DNA of 64,000 nucleotides. Source: Paenibacillus foliorum. GTDB taxonomy: Bacteria; Bacillota; Bacilli; Paenibacillales; NBRC-103111. The notes beneath the pieces are model-generated. The model did not search any database, was not told the DNA's origin, and saw nothing but the letters and a program-made list of their open reading frames with translations. This document shows positions 46,962 to 55,848 of this stretch, in pieces. A program made the translations under genes and the position numbers. The stretch covers positions 124,001 to 188,000 of the forward strand of contig NZ_WHOD01000067.1 of the NCBI RefSeq assembly GCF_013141765.1. The letters run 5' to 3'. Position 1 is the first letter of the stretch; every line of letters starts with the position of its first letter.

Positions 46962-48011
46962 ATGTCTACGAAATTTAGAGCAGCTATTATAGGATCAACG
47001 GGGTATGGTGGGGTCGAACTGATTCGGCTGCTGCTGTCGCACCCTAATGTCGAGATTACTTCGGTGATTTCCTCGTCAAGTGCTGGAACGCCTATAGCGG
47101 ATGGATACCCGCATTTGAATCAAATTATGCTCGATAAGCTGGATGGCATCGATATTGATGAGATTAAGCAGAAATCGGATGTTGTGTTTATAGCGGCACC
47201 TCATGGGGTGGCTATTGAACTGGCACCGAAGCTGTTGGATGCTGGGTTGAAGGTTATCGATATATCAGGGGATTTTCGATTGAAATCCGGTGAGGTTTAC
47301 GAGCAATGGTATAAGCATAAAGCGGCAGATCCTACGTACGTGGAGAAAGCTGTGTATGGGTTGTCGGAGGTTTTTGCTGATGAAGTGAAGGGGACTGAAT
47401 TTGTTTCAAACCCTGGCTGCTTTCCGACTGCAACATTGCTAGGATTAGTACCATTGGTGAGCAAGGGATGGGCGGACTTATCTTCTATTATTATTGATTC
47501 GAAATCGGGAGTATCCGGTGCGGGCAGAGGTTTAAGTCTAACTTCACACTACTCGGAGATTAACGAGAACTTTTTGGCTTATAAAGTAAATAAACACCAG
47601 CATACACCTGAAATTGAGCAAGTGCTGAGCCGTGTAGCTGGGGAGGAAGTTGTAGTCACTTTTACGACACATCTGGTGCCTATGACTCGGGGGATTTTAT
47701 CAACGATGTATGTTAATCTGAAAGGGAAGCATACAGAGGATGAAATTATAGAGATGTTCCAGCAATATTATGAAGGACGCCGCTTTGTGCGGATTCGTTC
47801 TAAGGGCAAATGGCCGGCTACGAAAGAGGTATGGGGCTCCAACTATTGCGACATCGGCATTTCATTGGATGAACGTACAGGACGGTTGACTGTAATTTCA
47901 GTAATCGACAATGTAGTAAAAGGTGCTGCTGGTCAAGCGGTTCAAAACTTGAACTTGATGATGGGCTGGGACGAAGGAGCCGGATTGGCTTTCACCCCGG
48001 TATATCCTTAA
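46962..48011 (+). CDS. argC: N-acetyl-gamma-glutamyl-phosphate reductase
   Basis: 349 residues from ATG 46962 with GGAGGGAACGG upstream; the frame runs further up through the operator but that part is not family-like. NADP-binding start AAIIGSTGYGGVELIRLLL and the active-site cysteine in SNPGCFPTATLLGL (near residue 150). Third step of ornithine synthesis. Confidence 0.96.
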   Translation: MSTKFRAAIIGSTGYGGVELIRLLLSHPNVEITSVISSSSAGTPIADGYPHLNQIMLDKLDGIDIDEIKQKSDVVFIAAPHGVAIELAPKLLDAGLKVIDISGDFRLKSGEVYEQWYKHKAADPTYVEKAVYGLSEVFADEVKGTEFVSNPGCFPTATLLGLVPLVSKGWADLSSIIIDSKSGVSGAGRGLSLTSHYSEINENFLAYKVNKHQHTPEIEQVLSRVAGEEVVVTFTTHLVPMTRGILSTMYVNLKGKHTEDEIIEMFQQYYEGRRFVRIRSKGKWPATKEVWGSNYCDIGISLDERTGRLTVISVIDNVVKGAAGQAVQNLNLMMGWDEGAGLAFTPVYP

Positions 48012-48100
48012 GAAATATAGATGCAACAGTGTGGGTTTTAAAAGGAAGCTTTCCAATGCGAAATAGACCTTTTAAACAACTTCTAATGGGTGAGGAGAAG

Positions 48101-49327
48101 ATGAAGGTGAAGGATCAATTTACGGTTGTGCCAGAAGGTACAATCACCACGCCAAAAGGCTTTCGTGCAGGGGGACTACACTGCGGATTGAAGAAGACGA
48201 ATCGATTCGATCTCGGAGTAATCGTATGTGAGGTTCCAGCGCAGGCAGCGGGTGTGTACACGCTGAATGCATTTCAGGCGGCACCGCTGCGCGTGACGCA
48301 GGAGAGCGTCGCTGTAGACGGCAAGCTGCAGGCGATGCTGGTCAACAGCGGTAACGCCAACGCGTGCACCGGCCAGCAAGGCGAAGACGACGCGCGCGGC
48401 ATGCGCTCCGCGGCAGCGAAAGCTTTCGGCGTAGCCGAGCACCTCGTCGGCGTGACGTCGACGGGCGTGATCGGCGAGCTGCTGCCGATGCCGAAGGTGT
48501 TGAGTGGCATTGAGAAGCTGCCGACGCAGGTGAAAGCAGATGGCGGGGAAGACTTCTGCCAAGCGATTTTGACGACCGACCTCGTGCAGAAGATGACATG
48601 TGTGCGTCTGACCGTTGGAGGGAAGACCGTACATATTGCCGGGGCGGCAAAGGGCTCAGGCATGATTCATCCGAACATGGCGACGATGCTTGGTTTTATG
48701 ACGACGGACGCGAACATTGAGAGCGCACAGCTGCAAAAGCTGTTGAACGGCGTAACGGACTCAACGTTTAATATGATTACAGTCGATGGCGACACAAGCA
48801 CCAACGATATGGTTGTAGTGATGGCCAGCGGCTTGGCTGACAATGATATCCTAACTCCGGAGCATCCGGATTGGGAGGCATTCGAAGCGGGCTTCAAATA
48901 CGTCGGCGAATACTTGGCGAAAGCCATTGCTCGTGATGGTGAAGGGGCAACGAAGCTGATCGAGGTGAGCGTGCTGGGTGCGGCTTCACAAGAAGCGGCT
49001 CGCGCTATCGCGAAGACAGTCATCGGCTCAAGCTTGGTGAAGACAGCTTGCTTCGGTGCTGATGCGAACTGGGGCCGTATTATTGCGGCAGTTGGCCGTT
49101 CGGGTCAGCCGGTTAACACGGAGACTGTCGATATTCGCTTAGGCGATAACGTAGTTCTCGAGCAATCGCGACCTGTGAAGTTCGACGAGGAACGCGCAGC
49201 TGACTATTTGAAGGGTGAGCTGGTTCAGATTGTTGTTAATCTTAACATGGGTAGTGAGTCGGCTACCGCTTGGGGCTGCGACTTAACGTATGATTACGTA
49301 CGTATCAATGCCGCTTACCGGACTTAA
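48101..49327 (+). CDS. argJ: Bifunctional glutamate N-acetyltransferase/ornithine acetyltransferase
   Basis: 408 residues from ATG 48101 (GGTGAGGAGAAG before it). The autocleavage motif KGSGMIHPNMATMLGFMTTD lies near residue 185; the threonine of ATML becomes the nucleophile of the beta chain. Recycles the acetyl group, and can also make N-acetylglutamate if bifunctional. About 260 bases at 48240-48500 are strikingly GC-rich compared with the rest. Confidence 0.95.
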   Translation: MKVKDQFTVVPEGTITTPKGFRAGGLHCGLKKTNRFDLGVIVCEVPAQAAGVYTLNAFQAAPLRVTQESVAVDGKLQAMLVNSGNANACTGQQGEDDARGMRSAAAKAFGVAEHLVGVTSTGVIGELLPMPKVLSGIEKLPTQVKADGGEDFCQAILTTDLVQKMTCVRLTVGGKTVHIAGAAKGSGMIHPNMATMLGFMTTDANIESAQLQKLLNGVTDSTFNMITVDGDTSTNDMVVVMASGLADNDILTPEHPDWEAFEAGFKYVGEYLAKAIARDGEGATKLIEVSVLGAASQEAARAIAKTVIGSSLVKTACFGADANWGRIIAAVGRSGQPVNTETVDIRLGDNVVLEQSRPVKFDEERAADYLKGELVQIVVNLNMGSESATAWGCDLTYDYVRINAAYRT

Positions 49328-49345
49328 GATTGGTGTTTATGGTAG

Positions 49346-49480
49346 TTGGTAAGCTTCTATAGAGGTGCATATTTAGCAGGAAAACCTCCAGTTAATCTTC
49401 TTACTAATGATGTTAAGGCTGAATTAGCTACAGAAATTCCAGTTAAACCGATTATTTCAAAGCAAGAGCACCTAATGTAG
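49346..49480 (+). pseudogene. Fragment of an unrecognised gene
   Basis: A short frame reading FYRGAYLAGKPPVNLLTN and VKAELATEIPVKPIISK up to TAG at 49478 looks coding but has no start with a ribosome binding site and an upstream stop. Probably the end of a lost gene. Its family is not recognised. Confidence 0.3.
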
Positions 49481-49536
49481 AGCGTGTCCCGTAGGGACGA
49501 AAGCAGCTGTTAGCTGTTAAAGTATCTAAGCAGCTC

Positions 49537-49722
49537 AAACAAATCTCCCTCCCCAATCTAGCGGGTGTCCAGAGGGCGGAGCCCTTGGAGCCCTCCCGGC
49601 GGGGAGGGTTTGGGTGGGGGAAAAACAAGCAGCAATAAACAAATCTCCCTCCCCAACATGGCGGGTGTCCAGAGGGCGGAGCCCTTGGGGCCCTCCCGGC
49701 GGGGAGGGTTTGGGTGGGGGAA
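49537..49722. repeat. Tandem GC-rich repeat, two copies at exactly 100-bp period, before argB
   Basis: Two 86-base units, 49537-49622 and 49637-49722, nearly identical: AAACAAATCTCCCTCCCC at the front, GGGTGTCCAGAGGGCGGAGC in the middle and GGGGAGGGTTTGGGTGGGGG at the end. The front CTCCCTCCCC and rear GGGGAGGG can pair as a hairpin in each unit. The start codon of argB follows within four bases of the second unit. It looks like an extragenic repeat element of the REP/MITE kind; copy number elsewhere is not visible here. Confidence 0.85.
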
Positions 49723-49725
49723 CCT

Positions 49726-50517
49726 ATGAGTGCAATGTGTTTCGTCATGAAGTGCGGCGGCAGTACGCTGGCTGCGCTTCCGGATTCTTTTTTCAGTGAT
49801 ATGAAACGGCTGCAGGATGAAGCTATTATCCCAGTTATTGTGCATGGAGGCGGCCCGGCGATATCCGAGGCGTTGGCTAAGTTCGGGATTGAGACAGAAT
49901 TTGTTAATGGTCTGCGTAAAACGAATGAAGCGGTGCTCGATGTGGTTGAAATGGTGCTTTCGGGCCAGATTAACAAAGAGATCGTGCGTAAAATCCAGCT
50001 GTCGGGTGCGAAGGCTATAGGTCTATCCGGTGTGGATGGGAGTCTGATTCAGGTCGAGCCTGTGCCGAATGCCCATGAGGTTGGTCTTGTTGGCGATGTG
50101 ACTGAAGTGAATGCGGAGCTGATTCAGGGCATTATCAAGATGGGTTATATGCCGGTCATTGCACCGGTTGGTTTGGGAGCCGACGGTGGGCAGCGTTATA
50201 ACATTAATGCGGATACGGCAGCCGGAGCGGTTGCATCGCAATTGGGCGTGGAGCGGATGATCGTAGTAACGGACGTTCCAGGCATCATGAAAACTGTTAA
50301 TGGCGAGAAAAAGGTCTTATCCTCCGTAACGGTTCAGGAAATTGATGAAATGATCGAAAGCGGCGAAATCTACGGCGGAATGATACCGAAGGTTCGTGCA
50401 GCTGTACAATGTATTCAAGGCAAGGTGCGCGAAGTGATTATCGTGAACGGGGCCGAGCCGGAGGTGCTGAGTCGAGTTATCAAAGGCGCAGCGATTGGCA
50501 CACGCATTGTGAAATAA
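49726..50517 (+). CDS. argB: Acetylglutamate kinase
   Basis: 263 residues from ATG 49726; the core starts VMKCGGSTLAALPD (phosphate loop), continues VIVHGGGPAISEAL, and RYNINADTAAGAVASQLG. The usual family start is only a few residues before the KCGGS loop, so the N-terminus is nearly complete. The ribosome binding site GGGTGGGGG is the end of the upstream repeat. Phosphorylates N-acetylglutamate, the first committed and feedback-inhibited step in many bacteria. Confidence 0.93.
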   Translation: MSAMCFVMKCGGSTLAALPDSFFSDMKRLQDEAIIPVIVHGGGPAISEALAKFGIETEFVNGLRKTNEAVLDVVEMVLSGQINKEIVRKIQLSGAKAIGLSGVDGSLIQVEPVPNAHEVGLVGDVTEVNAELIQGIIKMGYMPVIAPVGLGADGGQRYNINADTAAGAVASQLGVERMIVVTDVPGIMKTVNGEKKVLSSVTVQEIDEMIESGEIYGGMIPKVRAAVQCIQGKVREVIIVNGAEPEVLSRVIKGAAIGTRIVK

Positions 50518-50538
50518 TTAATAAGGAGTGATTCAAGC

Positions 50539-51729
50539 ATGGGAGAGGGAGCTAGCTCACTGTTTCCGAATTATGGTCGTTATGCATTGTCGTTTGTTAA
50601 AGGGGAAGGCAGTCGATTGTGGGACGAGAATGGCAAAGAATACTTAGACCTCATGTGCGGACTAGCCGTTACCAATCTGGGCCATGCTCCTAAGCAGGTG
50701 ACAGAACGCTTGAAAGAGCAGGTCGATACGCTCTGGCATACGAGCAATCTTTTTCATATCCCGAATCAGGAAAAGCTCGCCAAGCTTCTGACAGATAACA
50801 GCTGTGGGGATGCGGTATTTTTCTGCAATAGCGGAGCTGAAGCGAATGAAGCGGCTATCAAGCTGGCGCGTCGTTATTTTCAGAAAATTGTTGGCAAGCC
50901 TGATCAATACGAAATCATCACTTTCCACCAATCCTTTCACGGACGTACTTTGGCAACATTGACAGCAACTGGGCAGGATAAGGTGAAGGAAGGCTTTGCG
51001 CCTCTGCCGGAAGGTTTTGTATATGCGCCATATAACGATGCAGAAGCTTTGGAGAAAATGATTGGCCCCAAAACATGTGCGATCATGATCGAAATGGTGC
51101 AGGGTGAGGGTGGAGTTATTCCAGCGGAGCCTGCTTTTATACAGAAGGTGGCGGAGCTTTGCGAGCAACGCGGTTTGCTGCTGATTGTCGATGAAATTCA
51201 GACAGGCGTAGGTCGTACCGGAAAAATGTTCGCATACGAGAATTTTGGTATTGAGCCGGACATTTTTACATTGGCAAAAGGTCTTGGCAGCGGGATGCCA
51301 ATCGGCGCGATGCTGGGTAAAGAAAAGCTGCGTCAAGCGTTTTCGGCAGGAAGTCATGGTTCTACCTTTGGCGGTAACTATTTGTCTACAGCGGCTGGAA
51401 TTGCTACTATGGAGACAATGCTTGAAGAGAAGCTGCCGCAGCGCGCTGAAGAGCTGGGTGGATATATCGTAAGCTCATTAAAAAATAAATTAGCGGGTAA
51501 CCCGTTGGTTAAGGAAATACGCGGCTTGGGGATGTTGATCGGTATTGAGTGCACCCAGCCTGTAGCGGATCTGATTACTGTGATTCAAGAGCAGGCCGTA
51601 CTCGTTGTATCAGCGGGCCCGAATGTTATTCGTTTGGCTCCTAGCTTAGTAATTTCTAAGGAAGATATAGATCGTGGCTTAGATGTGATCTGCGCGGTGT
51701 TGAGCAAGCAAGCAGCAGCTGCAGTGTAA
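50539..51729 (+). CDS. argD: Acetylornithine aminotransferase
   Basis: 396 residues. PLP-binding features: SGAEANEAAIKLARRYF near 105, VDEIQTGVGRTGKMFA near 222, and the Schiff-base lysine in TLAKGLGSGMPIGAM near 250. Ribosome binding site AAGGAGTG before ATG 50539, 21 bases after argB. Makes acetylornithine from the semialdehyde; also active as succinyldiaminopimelate transaminase in many species. Confidence 0.95.
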   Translation: MGEGASSLFPNYGRYALSFVKGEGSRLWDENGKEYLDLMCGLAVTNLGHAPKQVTERLKEQVDTLWHTSNLFHIPNQEKLAKLLTDNSCGDAVFFCNSGAEANEAAIKLARRYFQKIVGKPDQYEIITFHQSFHGRTLATLTATGQDKVKEGFAPLPEGFVYAPYNDAEALEKMIGPKTCAIMIEMVQGEGGVIPAEPAFIQKVAELCEQRGLLLIVDEIQTGVGRTGKMFAYENFGIEPDIFTLAKGLGSGMPIGAMLGKEKLRQAFSAGSHGSTFGGNYLSTAAGIATMETMLEEKLPQRAEELGGYIVSSLKNKLAGNPLVKEIRGLGMLIGIECTQPVADLITVIQEQAVLVVSAGPNVIRLAPSLVISKEDIDRGLDVICAVLSKQAAAAV

Positions 51730-51789
51730 GAAATTGAGGCATGAAAGCAGCAAGAAAGATATTCACGTAAGGCGAAAGGAGCGAGACTA

Positions 51790-52749
51790 GTGGCAGAAAC
51801 AGAAACAAAGCAGCAATTGGCTGTTGAGCTTAAAGGCAGAGACTTCCTCGGGATGTCTGATTTTTCGACAGAGGAGCTCCAGTATTTGATCGATTTGGCC
51901 ATTGAGCTGAAAAGCAAGCAGAAAGCAGGCGAGACGTACCACCCACTTAAGGGGAAGACGCTCGGTATGATTTTTGAGAAATCATCAACGCGTACGCGCG
52001 TTTCGTTCGAAGTGGGAATGTACCAGCTTGGCGGTCAGGCTTTATTTTTAAGCAAAAACGATCTGCAGCTGGGTCGAGGCGAGACGGTCTATGATACAGC
52101 ACAAACCATGTCCCGTTATTTGGACGGCATCATGATCCGCACACATGCGCATCGCAAGGTCATTGACCTGGCTAGAGGGGCGACGATTCCTGTTATTAAT
52201 GGTCTGACGGAGCGCTCCCACCCATGCCAAGCATTAGCGGACTACCAGACGATTCTGGAGCACAAAGGACGTTTGCGTGGTTTGAAGGTAGCTTACATCG
52301 GGGATGGCAACAACATGGTGCATTCTTTGATGATGGGCGCTGCGAAGCTTGGAATTGATTTTGCTGTGGCATCGCCGCAAGGCTATGAGCCGGATAAGCG
52401 GATTATCCAATCGACGCAGGACGTTGCGAATCAGAATGGGGCTAAGCTCTATGTAGGCTATGACCCTAAGGAAGCTATTGAAGGTGCAGATGTTGTCTAT
52501 ACCGACGTATGGGCCAGCATGGGCTTTGAAGAAGAGCAGAAGGATCGCGAGCTTGCATTCCAGAACTTCCAGGTGAACGAAGAGCTGGTGAAGCTGGCTA
52601 AGAAAGACTACCTGTTCATGCATTGTCTGCCTGCGCATCGTGGTGAAGAAGTGAGTGAGGGCGTCATTGACGGTCCAAATTCCATTATTTTCGATCAAGC
52701 AGAGAACCGTTTGCATGCTCAAAAGGCTATCATGGCAGCTATTATGTAA
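51790..52749 (+). CDS. argF: Ornithine carbamoyltransferase
   Basis: 319 residues from GTG 51790 (AAAGGAGCGAGAC before it). Carbamoyl-phosphate site SSTRTRVSFE near 58, HRKV and HPCQALADYQTI near 145, and the ornithine loop HCLPAHRGEE near 276. Converts ornithine to citrulline. The frame is on its own 60-base spacer from argD. Confidence 0.96.
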   Translation: MAETETKQQLAVELKGRDFLGMSDFSTEELQYLIDLAIELKSKQKAGETYHPLKGKTLGMIFEKSSTRTRVSFEVGMYQLGGQALFLSKNDLQLGRGETVYDTAQTMSRYLDGIMIRTHAHRKVIDLARGATIPVINGLTERSHPCQALADYQTILEHKGRLRGLKVAYIGDGNNMVHSLMMGAAKLGIDFAVASPQGYEPDKRIIQSTQDVANQNGAKLYVGYDPKEAIEGADVVYTDVWASMGFEEEQKDRELAFQNFQVNEELVKLAKKDYLFMHCLPAHRGEEVSEGVIDGPNSIIFDQAENRLHAQKAIMAAIM

Positions 52750-52789
52750 ATTATCCCCGATTATTTTAGACTAAAAGGAGACCAGTAAA

Positions 52790-54025
52790 ATGGCAAAGCA
52801 AAAAATCGTACTCGCCTATTCAGGCGGTTTGGATACATCGGTTATTTTAAAATGGTTAAAAGAAACCTATGATGCAGAAATCATCGCCTTCACGGCCGAT
52901 ATCGGACAAAGGGATGAGCTGGATGGCTTGGAAGAAAAAGCTCTAGCTACCGGCGCTTCGAAAATTTACATTGATGATCTTCAAGAGGAGTTTGCAAAAG
53001 ATTTCATCTACCCGATGTTTCAAGCAGGCGCTCTCTATGAAGGACAATATTTGCTCGGCACTAGTATTGCACGTCCGCTTATTGCTAAGCGTATGGTTGA
53101 GATTGCTCGCTTGGAAGGCGCTACGGCAATTGCTCACGGCGCTACAGGCAAAGGGAATGACCAAGTTCGCTTCGAGCTGACAGCCGCGGCATTGGCTCCT
53201 GAGCTGGAGGTTATTGCTCCTTGGCGTTTGGATGAGTTCCGCGAGACGTTCCCGGGACGTGCGGAAATGATCGCTTACGCGGAAAAGCATAACATTCCGG
53301 TAACAGCATCTGCTTCCAAGCCGTATTCGACAGACCGCAACCTGCTGCATATCAGCTTTGAGAGCGGTATGCTAGAGGATCCGTGGTTTGATCCAAGCGC
53401 AACGGATAACAAGGACATGTTCGTATTGAGCGTTGATCCAGAGGATGCTCCCGACCAAGCGGAATATGTGGAGCTTAATTTTGAGCAAGGCAACTGCGTG
53501 GGCTTGAACGGTGATCGCATGGAGCCACTGCAAGTAATGGACCGCTTGAACGAGCTGGGCGGTAAGCACGGTGTAGGCCGTGTAGATATGGTTGAGAACC
53601 GTTTTGTTGGCATGAAGAGCCGCGGTGTGTATGAGACTCCAGGTGGAACGATTTTGTTCACAGCTCACCGCAAAATGGAATCGTTGACTATGGACCGTGA
53701 GGTTATGAGTCTTCGTGATTCGTTGATCTCCCGTTATGCAACCTTGGTATACAATGGCTTCTGGTTCGCGCCAGAGCGTTTGGCTGTTCAAGCCCTGGTA
53801 ACTGAAAGCCAGAAAAATGTTAGCGGTACGGTGCGTTTGAAGCTGTACAAAGGTAATGTAATCGGCGCAGGCGTACAAAGCCCTGTAAGCTTGTACAATC
53901 CGAACATTGCGACAATGGAAGCAGACCCGACACAAGCTTACAACCAAGGCGATGCTACAGGGTTCATCCGTTTGAACGCGCTGCGGCTTAAGGTATCCTC
54001 CGGGGTACAGCAAAACGCGAAATAA
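52790..54025 (+). CDS. argG: Argininosuccinate synthase
   Basis: 411 residues with the ATP-binding motif [19 protein letters not shown] (residues 4-22), [14 protein letters not shown] and the aspartate/citrulline site [16 protein letters not shown]. Ribosome binding site AAAAGGAGACC. Condenses citrulline and aspartate. Followed by a 162-base leader before argH that contains a hairpin (54068-54100, CCTACT/AGTAGG stem). Confidence 0.96.
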   Translation: MAKQKIVLAYSGGLDTSVILKWLKETYDAEIIAFTADIGQRDELDGLEEKALATGASKIYIDDLQEEFAKDFIYPMFQAGALYEGQYLLGTSIARPLIAKRMVEIARLEGATAIAHGATGKGNDQVRFELTAAALAPELEVIAPWRLDEFRETFPGRAEMIAYAEKHNIPVTASASKPYSTDRNLLHISFESGMLEDPWFDPSATDNKDMFVLSVDPEDAPDQAEYVELNFEQGNCVGLNGDRMEPLQVMDRLNELGGKHGVGRVDMVENRFVGMKSRGVYETPGGTILFTAHRKMESLTMDREVMSLRDSLISRYATLVYNGFWFAPERLAVQALVTESQKNVSGTVRLKLYKGNVIGAGVQSPVSLYNPNIATMEADPTQAYNQGDATGFIRLNALRLKVSSGVQQNAK

Positions 54026-54187
54026 GCAATGAATGCGACGCTGCCGACATGCAGTGGTTTAGCGATGCAGGCTTTCCTACTCCAAGTAGGGAGGCCTTGC
54101 ATTGTGTATACGAATATACGCAGGTACGCTGGTACGTAAGTACAGAAAGTTTTCCTGATGGAAGACGCTTAGAAAGGGGCAATAAGA

Positions 54188-55603
54188 GTGTCAAAGCTTT
54201 GGGGTGGACGGTTTACGAAGAAAACGGATCAGCTGGTGGAGGAGTATACAGCCTCTATTTTATTCGATAAGGAGCTGGCTGAGGAAGATATTCAAGGCAG
54301 CTTGGCTCATGTAACCATGCTGGGCAAATGCGGTATTTTGCCGCTGGATGATGTGGAGAAGATTAAGGACGGATTGCACAAGGTTCAAAACGTCATTCGC
54401 CGCGGTGAAATGGAGTTCTCCGTCAGTGATGAAGATATTCATATGAATATCGAGAAAGCTTTGATCGATGAGGTTGGGCCAGTAGGCGGCAAGCTGCATA
54501 CAGGACGCAGCCGCAACGATCAAGTAGCAACGGATATGCATTTGTACCTGCGCAAGCGTGTGGTTGAATTCGTAGGCTTGCTGAACAAGCTGCAGGATGC
54601 GTTGATCGAGCAGGCGAAAGGCAACCTGGACACGATTGTGCCGGGCTACACCCATTTGCAGCGTGCACAGCCCATCTTGTTCGCCCATCATCTGATGGCG
54701 TACGTGTCCATGTTCCAGCGCGATATCGAGCGCTTGCAGGATAGCTACAAGCGCATCAACGTGCTGCCGCTTGGAGCAGGGGCGCTTGCGGGAACGACGT
54801 TCCCGATTGACCGCCACTACGTAGCGCAGCAGCTTGGCTTCGAAGGCGTGTACGAGAACTCGCTTGATGCGGTAAGCGACCGCGACTTCATCATCGAGTT
54901 TCTGTCGAATGCCTCGATGATTATGATGCACCTTTCCCGCTTGTCGGAGGAAATGGTGCTGTGGTCAAGCACGGAGTTCCGCTTCGTGGAACTCGATGAC
55001 GCCTTCTGCACCGGCAGCAGCATCATGCCGCAGAAGAAAAATCCGGACGTGCCCGAGCTTGTCCGTGGTAAAACCGGCCGTGTTTACGGTAACCTATTCG
55101 GCCTCCTAACGGTGCTGAAATCTTTGCCGCTTGCGTACAACAAAGATATGCAGGAAGACAAAGAAGGCATGTTCGACACCGTTCGTACCTTGCAGGGTGC
55201 ACTCCAATTGTTTGCGCCGATGGTTAGCACGATGAAGGTGAACAAGGACCGGATGCGTCAAGCGGTGAATCAAGACTTCTCCAACGCGACAGACATCGCC
55301 GATTACTTGGTGAATAAGGGACTTCCGTTCCGTCAGGCGCATGAGGTCATTGGAAAAACAGTGCTGTATTGTATCCAGAACCAGAAGTTCTTGCTGGACT
55401 TGAAGCTCGAGGAGTACCACCAGTTCTCCAAGCTGTTTGAACAAGACATTTATGATGTGCTTCAACCAGAGCAAGTAGTAAATGCACGTAACGTGTATGG
55501 TGGTACGGCGACGAACCAAGTGAGTGAAGCGATCGCTCGCGCTGAAGCCGTTAAGGATCAGACGAATGAGTGGTTTGAGCAATTTTTTAACAAAAGCAGA
55601 TAA
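54188..55603 (+). CDS. argH: Argininosuccinate lyase
   Basis: 471 residues from GTG 54188 (AAAGGGGC before it). The signature [19 protein letters not shown] is near residue 278, with the fumarase/aspartase-family start [20 protein letters not shown]. Releases arginine and fumarate. A block at about 54470-55040 is GC-richer than the flanks, as in argJ. Ends the arginine unit. Confidence 0.96.
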   Translation: MSKLWGGRFTKKTDQLVEEYTASILFDKELAEEDIQGSLAHVTMLGKCGILPLDDVEKIKDGLHKVQNVIRRGEMEFSVSDEDIHMNIEKALIDEVGPVGGKLHTGRSRNDQVATDMHLYLRKRVVEFVGLLNKLQDALIEQAKGNLDTIVPGYTHLQRAQPILFAHHLMAYVSMFQRDIERLQDSYKRINVLPLGAGALAGTTFPIDRHYVAQQLGFEGVYENSLDAVSDRDFIIEFLSNASMIMMHLSRLSEEMVLWSSTEFRFVELDDAFCTGSSIMPQKKNPDVPELVRGKTGRVYGNLFGLLTVLKSLPLAYNKDMQEDKEGMFDTVRTLQGALQLFAPMVSTMKVNKDRMRQAVNQDFSNATDIADYLVNKGLPFRQAHEVIGKTVLYCIQNQKFLLDLKLEEYHQFSKLFEQDIYDVLQPEQVVNARNVYGGTATNQVSEAIARAEAVKDQTNEWFEQFFNKSR

Positions 55604-55635
55604 GGTACAGGTACCCTAACGGGATCCTTCCAAAT

Positions 55636-55675
55636 AATAACCCAAGCAGGGAAGCATCCTTGGCTTGGGTTATTT
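55636..55675. terminator. Terminator between argH and the converging vanW gene
   Basis: AATAACCCAAGC (55636-55647) and GCTTGGGTTATT (55663-55674) form a 12-pair stem with a 15-base loop, T-rich 3' of the stem. Since argH and vanW converge here, it may serve both. Confidence 0.85.
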
Positions 55676-55708
55676 GTTGTTGGTTAGGCGTTCATAGCAT
55701 GTGGGAAA

Positions 55709-55789
55709 TGTGGATATTTTGTGGATATATCACTGTGGATTGTGGACAACTCTGTGGATAAGTCGACCTCGAAATCATTGTTACCCACA
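55709..55789 (+). promoter_or_regulatory. Dense DnaA-box cluster between argH and vanW
   Basis: Same-strand boxes TGTGGATAT (55709), TGTGGATAT (55720), TGTGGATTG (55734), TGTGGACAA (55741, overlapping) and TGTGGATAA (55753, exact consensus complement), plus one opposite box TTACCCACA (55781, one mismatch). Six boxes in about 80 bases. The gap carries no gene. Origin, DnaA titration or local regulation are all open. Confidence 0.6.
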
Positions 55790-55848
55790 GATTGATTATT
55801 GTTTGGTTTATTTCCATCTTTACTGTTGCGGACAGAATGGTTACACAC

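Noticed and set aside
48176-48663. Long minus-strand frames in argJ
   Set aside because: Result of the GC-rich patch in argJ; no homology, no ribosome binding site.
49558-49976. Minus-strand frames with repeated PHPNPPRREG-type text
   Set aside because: They are translations of the 100-bp tandem repeat and of antisense argB, not a gene.
54049-54270. 73-residue + strand frame overlapping the argH start
   Set aside because: Runs out of frame into argH with no ribosome binding site; the stretch is better seen as an argH leader with hairpins.
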